In this document: in pieces, positions 32,788 to 41,910 of the stretch
Layout: the number at the start of each line of letters is the position of its first letter
Numbering within the stretch: position 1 is the stretch's first letter
NCBI GenBank assembly: GCA_947626145.1
Contig: CANQRB010000004.1
Location: 93,250 to 157,249, forward strand
Origin: an uncultured Clostridia bacterium
GTDB lineage: Bacteria; Bacillota; Clostridia; UMGS1883
DNA length: 64,000 nt
Direction of reading: 5' to 3'
The notes under the pieces: model-generated
Seen by the model: only the letters and a program-made list of their open reading frames with translations
What the model was told of the DNA's origin: nothing
Databases searched by the model: none
Program-made: the position numbers and the translations under genes

Positions 32788-33846
32788 CTACTCCGCCATC
32801 ATCTGATTTATGGTGCGGATTATACCGGCGGTTATGCCCTCGGCGATGGCGCTCTGTCCCTCGGCGCTGACCAGATAGGCCCGGTCGCTGTCGTTGCTGA
32901 GATAGGCCGTTTCCACACGCACCGCAGGCTGGCGGGTCATGCGGACGACATAGAGGGTGGAGCCGTCATGCACCTGAGCCCCCTGAAGCGCGGAATGAGC
33001 CAGAATTTCGTTATATATGTTCTGAGCAAGGACTGTGCCGTACATGGAATCGGGGTCATAATAGACCTGGGTTCCGTTGGCGGAGGTGTCGTCAAACGAG
33101 TTGCAGTGTATGCTAACAAAAACCGCGGGAACGCCGCCGCCGTTCACGGGCCGGTTAGCCGTGTCCACACGCCCCTGAGAGGAGACCTGATAATCGGCGT
33201 CGCGGGTCAGTATCACATTATAGCCCGCCGCCGCCAGATTGTCCCTTATCCGCAGAGAAATGGCAAGGGATATCTCGTCCTCGGTGACTCCGGCATAGTT
33301 GGCGCCCGTACCGCCGCCGTTGCCCGGATCAATGACCACTGAGCCGTAATCGAAGGCCATGGTGTTGGTGGTGTCAACAGTGCCTGCGGTGTCCAGATGG
33401 ACCATGTCCTCGCCCATGTGGGGGTCGTTCATGGTAACGGTGCCCGTGGCCGCGTCCCAGCCGACCTCGTAGCCTATCAGCTCGGCCACCTGGCGGATGT
33501 GTACCACGGTTTTGCCGTCTATGAGCATGGGAGCGGGTTCGTCGTCCGGTATGACGTGCGGCTGACCGTTGACATACAGGTTCCTGCCGCCGAGAGTGAA
33601 GAGCAGCTCCTTGCCGTCGAAGAAAACTCTGGCCTGATTTGTCTCGGTGAGCCAGATTACCGTACCGCCTATGGCCTCGAAAAATTCCCTGATTGGCACC
33701 ATCGTCCGCTCGTTATAGAGGGCCAGAGGCTGTTCAAAATATATGGGCCAGCCGTTGACGCTGAGATTTACGTCGGCAAAGGCCGCCGGCGCGCTTAATG
33801 TCAGAGCCGCCGCCGTGACGGCAGCCAAAATTCTTTTATTTTTCAT
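32788..33846 (-). CDS. N-acetylmuramoyl-L-alanine amidase-like protein with stalk domain, zinc ligand altered
   Basis: The 352-residue exported protein has a signal peptide (about 1-25), a stalk domain at about 27-135 (LYNERTMVPIREFFEAIGG, MLIDGKTVVHIRQVAELIGY) and an Amidase_3 domain at about 165-350. The first zinc-binding His of the family motif DPGHGG is Asn here (IDPGNGGGTG, codon AAC near 33322). The other ligands are kept: Glu in GVTEDEIS, His in FVSIHCNSFDD and the catalytic Glu in RVETAYLSND. The enzyme may therefore be inactive or use zinc differently. It lies 23 bp after a paralogous amidase and is clearly its tandem relative (same final layout IAEGITAGIIRTINQMM). A cell-wall binding or regulatory role is possible. 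Confidence 0.88.
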   Translation of the reverse strand: MKNKRILAAVTAAALTLSAPAAFADVNLSVNGWPIYFEQPLALYNERTMVPIREFFEAIGGTVIWLTETNQARVFFDGKELLFTLGGRNLYVNGQPHVIPDDEPAPMLIDGKTVVHIRQVAELIGYEVGWDAATGTVTMNDPHMGEDMVHLDTAGTVDTTNTMAFDYGSVVIDPGNGGGTGANYAGVTEDEISLAISLRIRDNLAAAGYNVILTRDADYQVSSQGRVDTANRPVNGGGVPAVFVSIHCNSFDDTSANGTQVYYDPDSMYGTVLAQNIYNEILAHSALQGAQVHDGSTLYVVRMTRQPAVRVETAYLSNDSDRAYLVSAEGQSAIAEGITAGIIRTINQMMAE

Positions 33847-33869
33847 TTTGTATCCGAACCTTTCATCTG

Positions 33870-35378
33870 TCAGGCAAGTCCCCTGTCACTCATCATCTGA
33901 TGAATTGTCTTTATTATTCCGGCTGTTATGCCGTTGGCCAGTGCCTCCTGCCCTTCCTCGCTGGCCAGGTAGGCCCGGTCGCCGTCATTGGTGAGAAAGG
34001 CCGTCTCCACCAAAGCGGCGGGCTGTATGGTCTTGCGGATAACGTACAGGTCGGAGCCGTCCCTTATCCTCGAGCCCTTGAGGGTAGTGCCGGCCACATC
34101 AGCGTCATAAATGTTTTGGGCCAAAATCGTGCCGTAGTGGGACTCTGTGTGATAGTAGACCTGGGTCCCGTTGACTCCAAGATCCTCGTCGAAGGAATTG
34201 CAGTGTATGCTGACGAAAACCGCCGGTATGGCGCTGCCGTTGGTCGGAACGCTGGCAATATCCACGCGGCTTTGTAGAGATACGCTGACGTCGGCGGTGC
34301 GCGTCATGACCACGTTGTAGCCCGCCGCCGTAAGCTTGTCCCTGACCTTCAGGGCGATAGGCAGGGTGATTTTATCCTCCTGCACTCCCCCGAAGGAAGC
34401 GCCGGTATAGCCCCCGTGTCCCGCGTCAATGACAACGGAGCCAAAGTCGTACTCCGCATCCGCGACCGCGTTGACGCCGCCGCCCGCCGTGACGGCCGTC
34501 TGTTGGGGAATACTGTCAACAAAAGCCGTGGGGTCAAAGTAAACTCCGTTCCTCAAATCGTCCACGGACGCGGACGCGCTGCCCGTATCCGCCGGAGAAA
34601 CGGCGATCACTATGCCCGTCTCGGTGCGGCTCAGGAGCACATTTGGCTGACTTCTGACGTCAAGGACTATGCGGGCGGTGCTGTCATGGTTGGCGCAGCG
34701 GACGGAGATCACGTTTGCCCCGTTCACGCCGTACTCGCTGTACTCCTCCGTCAGTCTGGTGTTCGGGAAATCCAGCACCACTCTCTCGGGCGAGCCGTAA
34801 CGGTTCACCGAGGGTTCCTCGGGCCTGTCATAGGCCAGATAAATCATGTCCGCCCTGTCCACCGTGGCGGGTACAACCTTTGAGATATAACCGCCGTCAA
34901 AGGGGGCGGTCAGGGTCGCCGCGCCGGAATTTTCGTCCCAGCCGACGTCAAACCCGAGCCTTTCGGCTATGAGCCGCAGGGGAGCCATGAGCTCACCGTT
35001 GACCACCATAGGGGCGGGCTCGTCGGCGGGCAGACTGTCGGGCTCGCCGTTCACAAAAATGCTCCGGCTGTCCGCCGCAAGCTGAAGGGTCCTGCCGCCA
35101 TAGCTTATCACGGCGCCGTTAGAGCCGCTGACCCGGGTCACCGAGCAGCCGGCGGCCTCAAAAAACTCCTGAACGGGCACAAAGGTCTTTTCGTTCAGAA
35201 CTATGGCCGGCATTTTATTTGTAACAATTTTATTTCCGTTAACGATAATATTTATATCATCGGCACTGTAATGGTGCGTTTCTCCTCCGTAGACCAGATC
35301 CATCTCCCGCCCGAAGGCCGTCGCCGCCGTAAGCAGCATAGCGGCCGCAACAGCGAAAGCCACAGCAAAACGCCGCAT
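33870..35378 (-). CDS. N-acetylmuramoyl-L-alanine amidase with stalk and AMIN-like domains
   Basis: The 502-residue protein has a signal peptide, a stalk domain at about 38-170 (LNEKTFVPVQEFFEAAGC, LMAPLRLIAERLGF), and an AMIN-like beta domain at about 178-275 (PERVVLDFPNTRL, ARIVLDVRSQPNVLL). The Amidase_3 domain at about 315-500 has a full zinc site: DAGHGG, GVQEDKI and SIHCNSFDE, with the catalytic Glu in LVETAFLTND. It cleaves the amide between MurNAc and L-Ala of peptidoglycan. The frame is open upstream to 35453, but AGAGGTG precedes the ATG at 35378, which begins a proper signal peptide (MRRFAVAF). Confidence 0.93.
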   Translation of the reverse strand: MRRFAVAFAVAAAMLLTAATAFGREMDLVYGGETHHYSADDINIIVNGNKIVTNKMPAIVLNEKTFVPVQEFFEAAGCSVTRVSGSNGAVISYGGRTLQLAADSRSIFVNGEPDSLPADEPAPMVVNGELMAPLRLIAERLGFDVGWDENSGAATLTAPFDGGYISKVVPATVDRADMIYLAYDRPEEPSVNRYGSPERVVLDFPNTRLTEEYSEYGVNGANVISVRCANHDSTARIVLDVRSQPNVLLSRTETGIVIAVSPADTGSASASVDDLRNGVYFDPTAFVDSIPQQTAVTAGGGVNAVADAEYDFGSVVIDAGHGGYTGASFGGVQEDKITLPIALKVRDKLTAAGYNVVMTRTADVSVSLQSRVDIASVPTNGSAIPAVFVSIHCNSFDEDLGVNGTQVYYHTESHYGTILAQNIYDADVAGTTLKGSRIRDGSDLYVIRKTIQPAALVETAFLTNDGDRAYLASEEGQEALANGITAGIIKTIHQMMSDRGLA

Positions 35379-35474
35379 TTCCATCACCTCTTTTAAAAAA
35401 TCGACAATATTATAGCTCTTTCTCTTTACACATTCGTTAAACAAATGTAACATTTTTGTAAAACTTTTTGTTTG

Positions 35475-36503
35475 TCACTCAAGAGTGAGCTGACTGCCGC
35501 CCGCATCGAAGGGCACGCCGTAGTGCTCAAAGGCCGGCCTTGTGGCGCAGCGGCCCCTCGGCGTCCGGCTCAGGAAGCCAAGCTGCATAAGGTAGGGCTC
35601 GTAAACGTCCTCGATGGTGGAGGCGTCCTCGCCTATGGTGGCGGCGAGGGTGTCCAGTCCCACGGGGCCGCCGCCGAAGGTGGTAATAATTGACATCACC
35701 ATGCGCTTGTCCACGGCATCCAGACCGAGATTGTCGATCTCCAACATTCTCAGTGCCTTGTCGGCTATATCCTTTGTTATGTTCCCGTCGGCCATTATCT
35801 GGGCGAAATCCCGAACACGCCGGAGCAGACGGTTGGCGATACGGGGCGTCCCCCTGGAGCGGGAGGCTATCTCCGCCGCTCCGCTGTCCTCGATCTCTAT
35901 TCCAAGTATTCCGGCGCTGCGCTTGATTATGGTCATAAGGTCGTCGGTATTGTACAGCTCAAGACGGGATATGACCCCAAACCTGTCCCTCAGGGGCGCC
36001 GAAAGCAGTCCGGCCCTTGTGGTTGCGCCCACAAGGGTGAAGGGCTGGAGGCTGAGGCGGATCGACTGGGCGCTGGGGCCCTTACCCACGATTATGTCCA
36101 GCGAAAAATCCTCCATCGCCGGATAGAGTATCTCCTCAACGCTGCGGGACAGACGGTGTATCTCGTCAATGAAAAGCACGTCCTGGGGCCCCAGATTGGT
36201 GAGTATGGCCGCAAGATCCATGGGCTTTTCAATAGCCGGGCCGCTGGTGACGCGTATGTTGACCCCCATCTCGTTGGCGATTATTCCCGCCAGAGTGGTC
36301 TTGCCCAGGCCGGGGGGGCCGTAAAGCAGGCAGTGATCCAGGGCCTCTCCCCGCTCAAGGGCGGCCCTGATATAGATTTTGAGGCTCTCCTTCACCTTGT
36401 CCTGACCTATGTACTCGTCCATGGTCCGCGGCCTGATGGTGAAGTCCAGCTCGCTGTCGCCGCCGAGCTGGCGGCCGGAGATTATTCTGTCGTCAAATTC
36501 CAT
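35475..36503 (-). CDS. ruvB: Holliday junction branch migration helicase RuvB
   Basis: The 342-residue AAA+ ATPase has Walker [13 protein letters not shown] (about residue 60), Walker [10 protein letters not shown] (about 108), the sensor motif GATTRAG and a C-terminal winged helix with FLSRTPRGR. It drives branch migration with RuvA. Its start overlaps the ruvA end by 11 bp, so ruvC-ruvA-ruvB is one minus-strand operon. Confidence 0.97.
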   Translation of the reverse strand: MEFDDRIISGRQLGGDSELDFTIRPRTMDEYIGQDKVKESLKIYIRAALERGEALDHCLLYGPPGLGKTTLAGIIANEMGVNIRVTSGPAIEKPMDLAAILTNLGPQDVLFIDEIHRLSRSVEEILYPAMEDFSLDIIVGKGPSAQSIRLSLQPFTLVGATTRAGLLSAPLRDRFGVISRLELYNTDDLMTIIKRSAGILGIEIEDSGAAEIASRSRGTPRIANRLLRRVRDFAQIMADGNITKDIADKALRMLEIDNLGLDAVDKRMVMSIITTFGGGPVGLDTLAATIGEDASTIEDVYEPYLMQLGFLSRTPRGRCATRPAFEHYGVPFDAGGSQLTLE

Positions 36504-37095
36504 TACTCATCCTCCTCAGGGCTTCCTTGATAATATCCTCGGTGCTCATGCCCTCCGCCGGTATCTGCATTACGGTCTTCTGGGCCTCGCTGGGAGAGCA
36601 GCCCAAAGCGATAAGGGCGTTGATGGCGCTGACATCCGCCGAGGGAGAGTAGGCCGCGGCCTCGCTTTTCTCCGGCGCGCCGACGGCGTCCTTTGTGTCC
36701 ACCCTGCCCTTGAGCTCAAGGATTATCCGCTGGGCGATTTTGGCGCCGACGCCCTGTGCCCGGGTGATGGCCTTGCTGTCGCCGCCGATTATGGCCATGG
36801 CAAGCTCCGCCGGCGGAAGGACGCTGAGGATGGCCAGCGCCGCCTTGCAGCCCACGCCGCTGACGGAGAGAAGCTTTGAGAAATACTCTATCCCGCTTTC
36901 TGAACGGAAGCCGTAGAGCTCCATCGCGTCCTCGCGCACATAAAAATATGTATGCAGCTTCGCCTCGCCCCCCGGGCCGGGGAGCCGGGCCACGTCCCCC
37001 GAGGGCACATATACGCGGAAGCCAATGCCGTTAACGTCCATTATCACAAAATTTTCGCCTTTTACGGCCACTTTTCCGTTAAGATATGCGATCAT
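36493..37095 (-). CDS. ruvA: Holliday junction binding protein RuvA
   Basis: The 200-residue protein has an N-terminal OB fold ([20 protein letters not shown]), the helix-hairpin-helix pairs in [11 protein letters not shown] and [17 protein letters not shown] (about 75-135), and a C-terminal RuvB-binding helical domain after a flexible linker (about 150-200). It overlaps ruvC by 4 bp and ruvB by 11 bp. Confidence 0.96.
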   Translation of the reverse strand: MIAYLNGKVAVKGENFVIMDVNGIGFRVYVPSGDVARLPGPGGEAKLHTYFYVREDAMELYGFRSESGIEYFSKLLSVSGVGCKAALAILSVLPPAELAMAIIGGDSKAITRAQGVGAKIAQRIILELKGRVDTKDAVGAPEKSEAAAYSPSADVSAINALIALGCSPSEAQKTVMQIPAEGMSTEDIIKEALRRMSNGI

Positions 37096-37619
37096 ACTTT
37101 ACCACCGCTTTTCATCAATGTACTCAGGGCGCTTTGGTTGAAGCGCACGCTGTTGCCGTGGCAGACGGCTATGGCCAGAGCGTCGGCCACGTCGTCGGGC
37201 TTTGGCACGGCCTCGAGGCCGAGCATGGCCTTCATCATCTGCTGTATCTGCTTTTTCTCCGCCCGTCCGTAGCCCGTCAGGGCCTGCTTGACCTGAAGGG
37301 GCGTGTATTCAAAGATGGGAACTCCAGCCTGCATGGCCGCCAAAAGTATGACCCCTCTGGCCTGTCCCACGGCGATGACGGTCTTGGCGTTGTTGTTGAA
37401 GAACAGCTCCTCCACGCTGACCGCGTCGGGCCGGTATTTGTCCAGCAGGGCGTTCAGCCCGCCGTAAATATCTATCAGCCGCCGCTCGATGGGAGTGTGG
37501 GCCGGAGTTGTGATCGCGCCGTGATAAATTTCCTTGTAGGCATTCCCCGCGCGCTCCACAACGCCCACGCCCACGATGGCTATTCCGGGATCTATCCCCA
37601 TAATTCTCAGTGTTTCCAT
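37092..37619 (-). CDS. ruvC: Holliday junction endonuclease RuvC
   Basis: The 175-residue resolvase has its acidic catalytic residues in GIDPGIAIVG (Asp about 8), SVEELFFNNN (Glu about 70) and the C-terminal PDDVADALAIA (Asp pair about 141-145). It is first in the ruvCAB operon. Upstream, TATAAT-like and TTGACT hexamers exist (37660-37686) but only 15 bp apart, so the promoter is tentative. Confidence 0.96.
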   Translation of the reverse strand: METLRIMGIDPGIAIVGVGVVERAGNAYKEIYHGAITTPAHTPIERRLIDIYGGLNALLDKYRPDAVSVEELFFNNNAKTVIAVGQARGVILLAAMQAGVPIFEYTPLQVKQALTGYGRAEKKQIQQMMKAMLGLEAVPKPDDVADALAIAVCHGNSVRFNQSALSTLMKSGGKV

Positions 37620-37740
37620 ATTTATCTCTCTTTTATTTCGTTTCTCTCTATAATTCCCTATTATATATTTTAGCGCAAAAAGTCAAAAAAATCAAGCCCC
37701 GCCGGGCAGAAATTTTTTCCCGTACAACTCCCCGCGCACA

Positions 37741-37770
37741 CAAAAACCGCCGCCGGATAACCGGCGGCGG
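37741..37770 (-). terminator. Strong terminator ending the candidate 6S-like RNA
   Basis: On the minus strand the perfect 10-bp stem CCGCCGCCGG/CCGGCGGCGG with loop TTAT is followed by TTTTTG. No annotated minus-strand coding gene ends just before it, which itself points to a non-coding transcript reading from about 37970. Confidence 0.85.
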
Positions 37771-37786
37771 CCTGTTTTCAGTTAGC

Positions 37787-37968
37787 CCCCGCAATGCCGT
37801 TTTACGATGGAGAATATTTAACCTGCTCATGCAGGTGGGTGAAATCAGAACTGCTCCTGGGCTTCCTACTACGGCGGCGGTAAACCGCCAGCGGTGCAGG
37901 CCTGCACGCCACAGCCCTATCAAACTCCCGTTAAATTTGTGTTGGTTAAATTAATTCCATCATTGCGC
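37787..37968 (-). ncRNA. Candidate 6S-like regulatory RNA
   Basis: The 477-bp gap between ruvC and the DUF1292 gene has no credible ORF but can fold into one long rod on the minus strand. The 5' side (GCAATG, GATGGA, ATTTAA) pairs in order with the 3' side (TTAAAT, TCCATC, CATTGC). A large internal bubble, a GGGCT/AGCCC stem, GC-rich apical hairpins and a 3' hairpin ACCTGCATGAGCAGGT follow. Size (about 180 nt), rod shape with bubble, and a strong terminator 17 nt downstream all fit 6S RNA, which mimics an open promoter and binds housekeeping RNA polymerase. I cannot show sequence homology, and no good promoter hexamers were found upstream, so the call is structural and tentative. Confidence 0.45.
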
Positions 37969-38096
37969 ACACCGCAGGGTGCCCGCACATCCGCATCATG
38001 CGGATGCAATAATGTTCAAAGTTAATTTTACGGCTTTGTCACCGCGGACTTCGGTAAACGGACGGTCGAGATCCCTACCTGCAAAACGCCGCGGTA

Positions 38097-38369
38097 CTAA
38101 TCCAGGAATTCAAACTCGTCTTTGTTGTTTTCCTTGAATATATTATAAACCGCATCGAAGATTTCGTCCTCCTCGACGGCCTCCAGCATTTCCTCGCCGC
38201 TTTCGTCCACCACGCGCTTCATGATGAACACCTCGCCGTCCACCTCGTCACCCTCGGTGGCGGGAACAAGCATAAAGTAAAGCTCGCCCTCGTATTCCAC
38301 AGTGTCAAGGAGCTCGAAATCTTCCTCGACCTCTTCCATAAGGTCCTTGGGTTCTTCACCGTTGTTCAT
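38097..38369 (-). CDS. DUF1292 family protein
   Basis: The 90-residue, highly acidic protein matches the DUF1292 (YrzB-like) family: DFELLDTVEYEGELYFMLVP, then EVFIMKRV and a C-terminal DEFEFLD tail. Function is unknown. It follows ruvX by 61 bp on the same strand. The pairing of ruvX with a DUF1292 gene is conserved in Firmicutes, often with alaS and ireB, which are not present here. Confidence 0.9.
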   Translation of the reverse strand: MNNGEEPKDLMEEVEEDFELLDTVEYEGELYFMLVPATEGDEVDGEVFIMKRVVDESGEEMLEAVEEDEIFDAVYNIFKENNKDEFEFLD

Positions 38370-38430
38370 CGGAATTACCTCCCTCGCGCGATTTCCACAC
38401 CGGTATTATGCCCCTGCTGTCTAAAATAAT

Positions 38431-38847
38431 TCATCCGCCGGGGTGCAGGTCCAGCCAGCCCTGCAAAATAAGGACCGCGGCAATTTTATCCACCTTTGTC
38501 TTACGCTTTTTCCCGCTGACGCCGCCCTCTTCCAGCACTCTGTGGGCCTCGGTGCTCGAAAACCGCTCGTCCCAGAGCTCATAGGGCAGACCGGTCAGCT
38601 CCGACAGGTCTCTGGCGAAAGCCTCGGTATACTCGGCCCTGTGACCGAGCGTGCCGTCCATCCGCTTAGGGTGGCCGACAACCAGCTTTTCGGCGCCCTT
38701 TTCACGGGCGACCCTCGCCACAGCCTCCAGCTGTTTTTTGCGGTCCTTTTCGGAAAGGGTCTCAAGCGGGGTTGCAACTACACCGAAGATGTCACTGACA
38801 GCCATGCCTATTCTCGTTTCACCGTAGTCAAGACCGAGAACTCTCAT
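38431..38847 (-). CDS. ruvX: Putative Holliday junction resolvase / pre-16S rRNA nuclease YqgF
   Basis: The 138-residue RNase H-fold protein begins with LGLDYGETRIGMAVSD, carries VVGHPKRMDGT (about residue 57), PYELWDERFSSTEA (about 93) and ends with DKIAAVLILQGWLD, the usual acidic sites of YqgF/RuvX. Members process 16S rRNA 5' ends or act on branched DNA. The promoter is at 38877. Confidence 0.94.
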   Translation of the reverse strand: MRVLGLDYGETRIGMAVSDIFGVVATPLETLSEKDRKKQLEAVARVAREKGAEKLVVGHPKRMDGTLGHRAEYTEAFARDLSELTGLPYELWDERFSSTEAHRVLEEGGVSGKKRKTKVDKIAAVLILQGWLDLHPGG

Positions 38848-38876
38848 TCCGCTTCGTCCTTTCCTTTGACAAATTC

Positions 38877-38905
38877 ATTATAGCACAAAAGCCGCCCGAT
38901 TGCAA
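38877..38905 (-). promoter_or_regulatory. Promoter of ruvX-DUF1292
   Basis: On the minus strand TTGCAA (38905-38900) and TATAAT (38882-38877) are 17 bp apart. Confidence 0.75.
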
Positions 38906-38910
38906 GCCCT

Positions 38911-38940
38911 TTTTTAAAAATATATAAATATATTTTTAAG
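38911..38940 (-). terminator. AT-rich hairpin after cardiolipin synthase
   Basis: The stem TTAAAAATATA/TATATTTTTAA is followed by an A/T run. It is weak in stability but well placed just after the cls stop. Confidence 0.4.
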
Positions 38941-38943
38941 CGG

Positions 38944-40488
38944 TCACATCAGCGGGGCAAAAAGCCGCAGCAGGGCGCTGACAAACCTCTTCCACAGGGG
39001 CCGCCCGTCCAGAATTTCCGTCGTGAGCAGGCGGCTCTCTTCGACAGTCTTGTCAAAATCCTCGGCTATGTCACTGACAGCCGCACATCTGTACATCCAG
39101 GCCGCGCACTCAAAGTGGAGGTAAAGGCTGCGGTAGTCCAGATTGATGCTGCCAACAACCGCCAGCTCGCCGTCGCAGACCACGTTTTTGGCGTGGATAA
39201 AGCCGGGACTGTACTCGTATATCTTCACTCCGCCGCGTATGAGCTCCCGGGCGTAGTCCAGCGCAACATAGTAGGCGTACCAGTGGTCGGCCACCGAGGG
39301 AATGACTATCTTCACGTCCACGCCGCTGCGGGCGGCGTTGATAAGGGCGACCATCATCTCGTTGTCCAGTATGAGATAAGGGGTGGTTATATGGATATAA
39401 TCCTTCGCCCTGTTTATCATATCCAGGTAGATAAATTCCCCCACCTGATAGTCGTCGTTGGGTGTGTCGGCGAAGGGCATGACATATCCTTCGCCGCCGG
39501 CATGGCTCCGTTCGGGCTTCAGGGCGCCGGGGTCGAAGGGCTCCCGCTCGGTTATGTCCCACATCTGCAAAAACATTAGGGCAAAGCTGAACGCCCCCTC
39601 CCCCGTCAGGCGCACGGCGGTGTCCTTCCAGTGGCCGTAAAGCTGCTTTTTGTTGATATATTCATCGGCCAGATTAACGCCGCCGGTGAAGGCCACCTTG
39701 CCGTCGATGGCCATTATCTTACGGTGGTCACGGTTGTTCTGCATTGTGGAGAGGATGGGTACCAGCGGCACAAAGGCCTTGCACTTTATGCCGTAGCGCA
39801 GGAGCTCACGGGGATACTTCCTCGGCATCTGCACCAGACTGCCAACTCCGTCGTACATCACCCGCACATCCAGACCGGCGGCGGCCTTGCGCTTCAGTAT
39901 CTCAAGGACGCTGTTCCACATCTCTCCCGGCTCGATTATGAAATACTCGAGAAATATATATTTTTCCGCCTTTTCCAGCTCGACGAGCATATCCCTCCAG
40001 CACAGCTCGCCCAAGGCGTAATACTTCACGTCGGTGTTTTTGTACACCGGATACCTGAAGCCCTCGCTGCGGCTGTTGTAGTTCACCGCGGCGCAGCGCA
40101 TGGGATCCAGCCCCTTTATCTCATCTATGACGTCCTGATTTTTTGGCAGGACGGCGGCAAAGCTCTTGTCTATATCCTTGACCCTCTGGAAAAAACGGCG
40201 GGTCAGGGTCTGGCTCTGGACAAAGAGATACATCAGGCCGCCGAAAAGGGGGAAAATCATCATGGGTATGAGCCATGACATCTTGTACGCCGGATTTTTG
40301 TTGCCGTTGACCACAAGTATCATGGCAAAAATGGTGATTGCAAGGAAAATCACGCTCACCAGCCGGAAATGTTCCTGAATTTTCAGCACGGAAAAGGCTA
40401 TCAGCGCCACCTGCACCAGCATCAGCAGTATGACCATAAAGGTCTGGCTGAAAAACACCTTAAGCAGCTTTCTCACTGACAACCTCAC
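38944..40488 (-). CDS. cls: Cardiolipin synthase
   Basis: The 514-residue membrane phospholipase D-type enzyme condenses two phosphatidylglycerols to cardiolipin. Two or three N-terminal TM segments lie at about 10-75. The two HKD motifs are HRKIMAID (about residue 256) and HAKNVVCD (about residue 432), each followed by the GG/GS-N signature (FTGGVNLADEY, VVGSINLDYRS). It is probably a single-gene unit. Confidence 0.95.
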   Translation of the reverse strand: MRLSVRKLLKVFFSQTFMVILLMLVQVALIAFSVLKIQEHFRLVSVIFLAITIFAMILVVNGNKNPAYKMSWLIPMMIFPLFGGLMYLFVQSQTLTRRFFQRVKDIDKSFAAVLPKNQDVIDEIKGLDPMRCAAVNYNSRSEGFRYPVYKNTDVKYYALGELCWRDMLVELEKAEKYIFLEYFIIEPGEMWNSVLEILKRKAAAGLDVRVMYDGVGSLVQMPRKYPRELLRYGIKCKAFVPLVPILSTMQNNRDHRKIMAIDGKVAFTGGVNLADEYINKKQLYGHWKDTAVRLTGEGAFSFALMFLQMWDITEREPFDPGALKPERSHAGGEGYVMPFADTPNDDYQVGEFIYLDMINRAKDYIHITTPYLILDNEMMVALINAARSGVDVKIVIPSVADHWYAYYVALDYARELIRGGVKIYEYSPGFIHAKNVVCDGELAVVGSINLDYRSLYLHFECAAWMYRCAAVSDIAEDFDKTVEESRLLTTEILDGRPLWKRFVSALLRLFAPLM

Positions 40489-40538
40489 CTTTCTTTAATG
40501 TATGGCGCTGCCTTAATAATTTAATGTATAGAACCGTC

Positions 40539-41888
40539 TTAATAATTTATAATGACGGTGTGGCTCGCGCCGTCCCACTGCACCGACGCGCCCAGCGCCT
40601 CTGAAAAGGCCCTGACCGGCAGCAGCACTCTTTCACTCATTACGACCGGAGCGGCGGCCATTTGGTACGTCCGTCCGTTGACGGTTATGACATTTGAATC
40701 CGTGTTGAGGCTGACGTCAACCCCGTCTCTGACGGCCGTCACCTGACCCGGGGTCCACCTCACCTCAAAGCCCATGGCTTCAAGGATAGCCCGCATCGGG
40801 GCGTAGGTGGTCTCGTCCACGGCCACAGGCGGAACATCGAAATATATCCACTGGCCGTTGACCGTCACCTGAATGTTGGGCGAAAAGCTCAGCCCATACA
40901 TGGAGGCATAATACTCCGCATACGAGCCCCCCTCTCCGTAAACGGTCGCCGCCTCGGAGCCAAAAAAGGCATAGTCCCCTATCCACTGGAGCGTAGAGGG
41001 AAGAACCACCGTCCGCAGGGAAAAGGCCTGACTGAAAGCCGCCTCGCCGATCGTCGTCACCGAGGACGGAACGACAACGGCCACAATCCGCTCGTTTGAC
41101 ATAAAGGCCCCGCTGCTTATGGAGGTTATATAATCGGGCACGCAGACATAGCCCCCGTCTCCGCGGTAGGCCAGCAGAACGCCGTTGGCGTCCACAAAAT
41201 CACGGTTCTGGTTCCTGAGCCACATGGTGTCGTCAAAGGCGCCTATACCCACATACGCCAGCGTGGAGGGGATAACTATGTCCGAAAGGCTGTAGCAGTG
41301 GAGGAAGGCGTTGTCGCCGATCTCCACAAGGCCCTCGGGGAGAGTGACCCGCTGGAGGCCGGCGTTGTAGGCAAAGGCGTAAGGCGCGATTCTGGTCACT
41401 CCCCAGGGCACGCCGGCCTCGGCCGCGCCGCCGTTGTATCGGATCAGTAAAGTGCCGCCGGCTATCACATACTCGTCGTATGTATTTTCACCCCAGGGAG
41501 TGCCGCTGAAAGCGTCGTCGGCCACATTGTCCACCCTTCCGGCGAAAAACACTTCCGTCAGGTTGGAGCAGTCGGCAAAGGCCTCCTGCCCTATGGTGAC
41601 CACGGTGTCGGGCACGGAAAGGGAGCGCAGCGTCTGACAGCCCATGAAGGCCCGTCCCCCGACGGCAACCACTCTGTAGCCGCCGATGGAGGCGGGAATG
41701 TTGAAATACGTCGGCTCTCCGGCGAAGCCGGTTATCTCGCCTGTGTCCTTATTAAAGAACAGCATGGCCCCGTCCACCTGATATACCGGTATGTTGGCAG
41801 CGGCAAGTGCCGCCGGCGCAAGCAGCATGACCGCGGCAAGCATCAGACAAAGCAGTTTTTCGGCTCTTACTATAATTTTATTCATCAA
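40539..41888 (-). CDS. Exported BspA-type leucine-rich repeat protein with stalk domain
   Basis: The 449-residue protein has a signal peptide (about 8-32). LRR_5 repeats of the BspA/Treponema type at about 50-310 carry VAVGGRAFMGCQTLRSLSVP, ITSISSGAFMSNERI and VTTIGEAAFSQAFSLRTVVL. A C-terminal stalk domain at about 330-449 has ITVNGQWIYFDV, YAPMRAILEAMGFEVRW and RVLLPVRAFSEALGASVQW. Such proteins sit on the cell surface and may bind host or cell-wall polymers. It lies 22 bp after rex on the same strand, but shared function is not implied. Confidence 0.9.
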   Translation of the reverse strand: MMNKIIVRAEKLLCLMLAAVMLLAPAALAAANIPVYQVDGAMLFFNKDTGEITGFAGEPTYFNIPASIGGYRVVAVGGRAFMGCQTLRSLSVPDTVVTIGQEAFADCSNLTEVFFAGRVDNVADDAFSGTPWGENTYDEYVIAGGTLLIRYNGGAAEAGVPWGVTRIAPYAFAYNAGLQRVTLPEGLVEIGDNAFLHCYSLSDIVIPSTLAYVGIGAFDDTMWLRNQNRDFVDANGVLLAYRGDGGYVCVPDYITSISSGAFMSNERIVAVVVPSSVTTIGEAAFSQAFSLRTVVLPSTLQWIGDYAFFGSEAATVYGEGGSYAEYYASMYGLSFSPNIQVTVNGQWIYFDVPPVAVDETTYAPMRAILEAMGFEVRWTPGQVTAVRDGVDVSLNTDSNVITVNGRTYQMAAAPVVMSERVLLPVRAFSEALGASVQWDGASHTVIINY

Positions 41889-41910
41889 ATCTTCCTTTTC
41901 TGCGAAATAT

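Noticed and set aside
37648-37923. 91-residue minus-strand ORF in the ruvC-DUF1292 gap
   Set aside because: It runs through the terminator and the paired arms of the candidate structured RNA; Arg-rich, no ribosome site.
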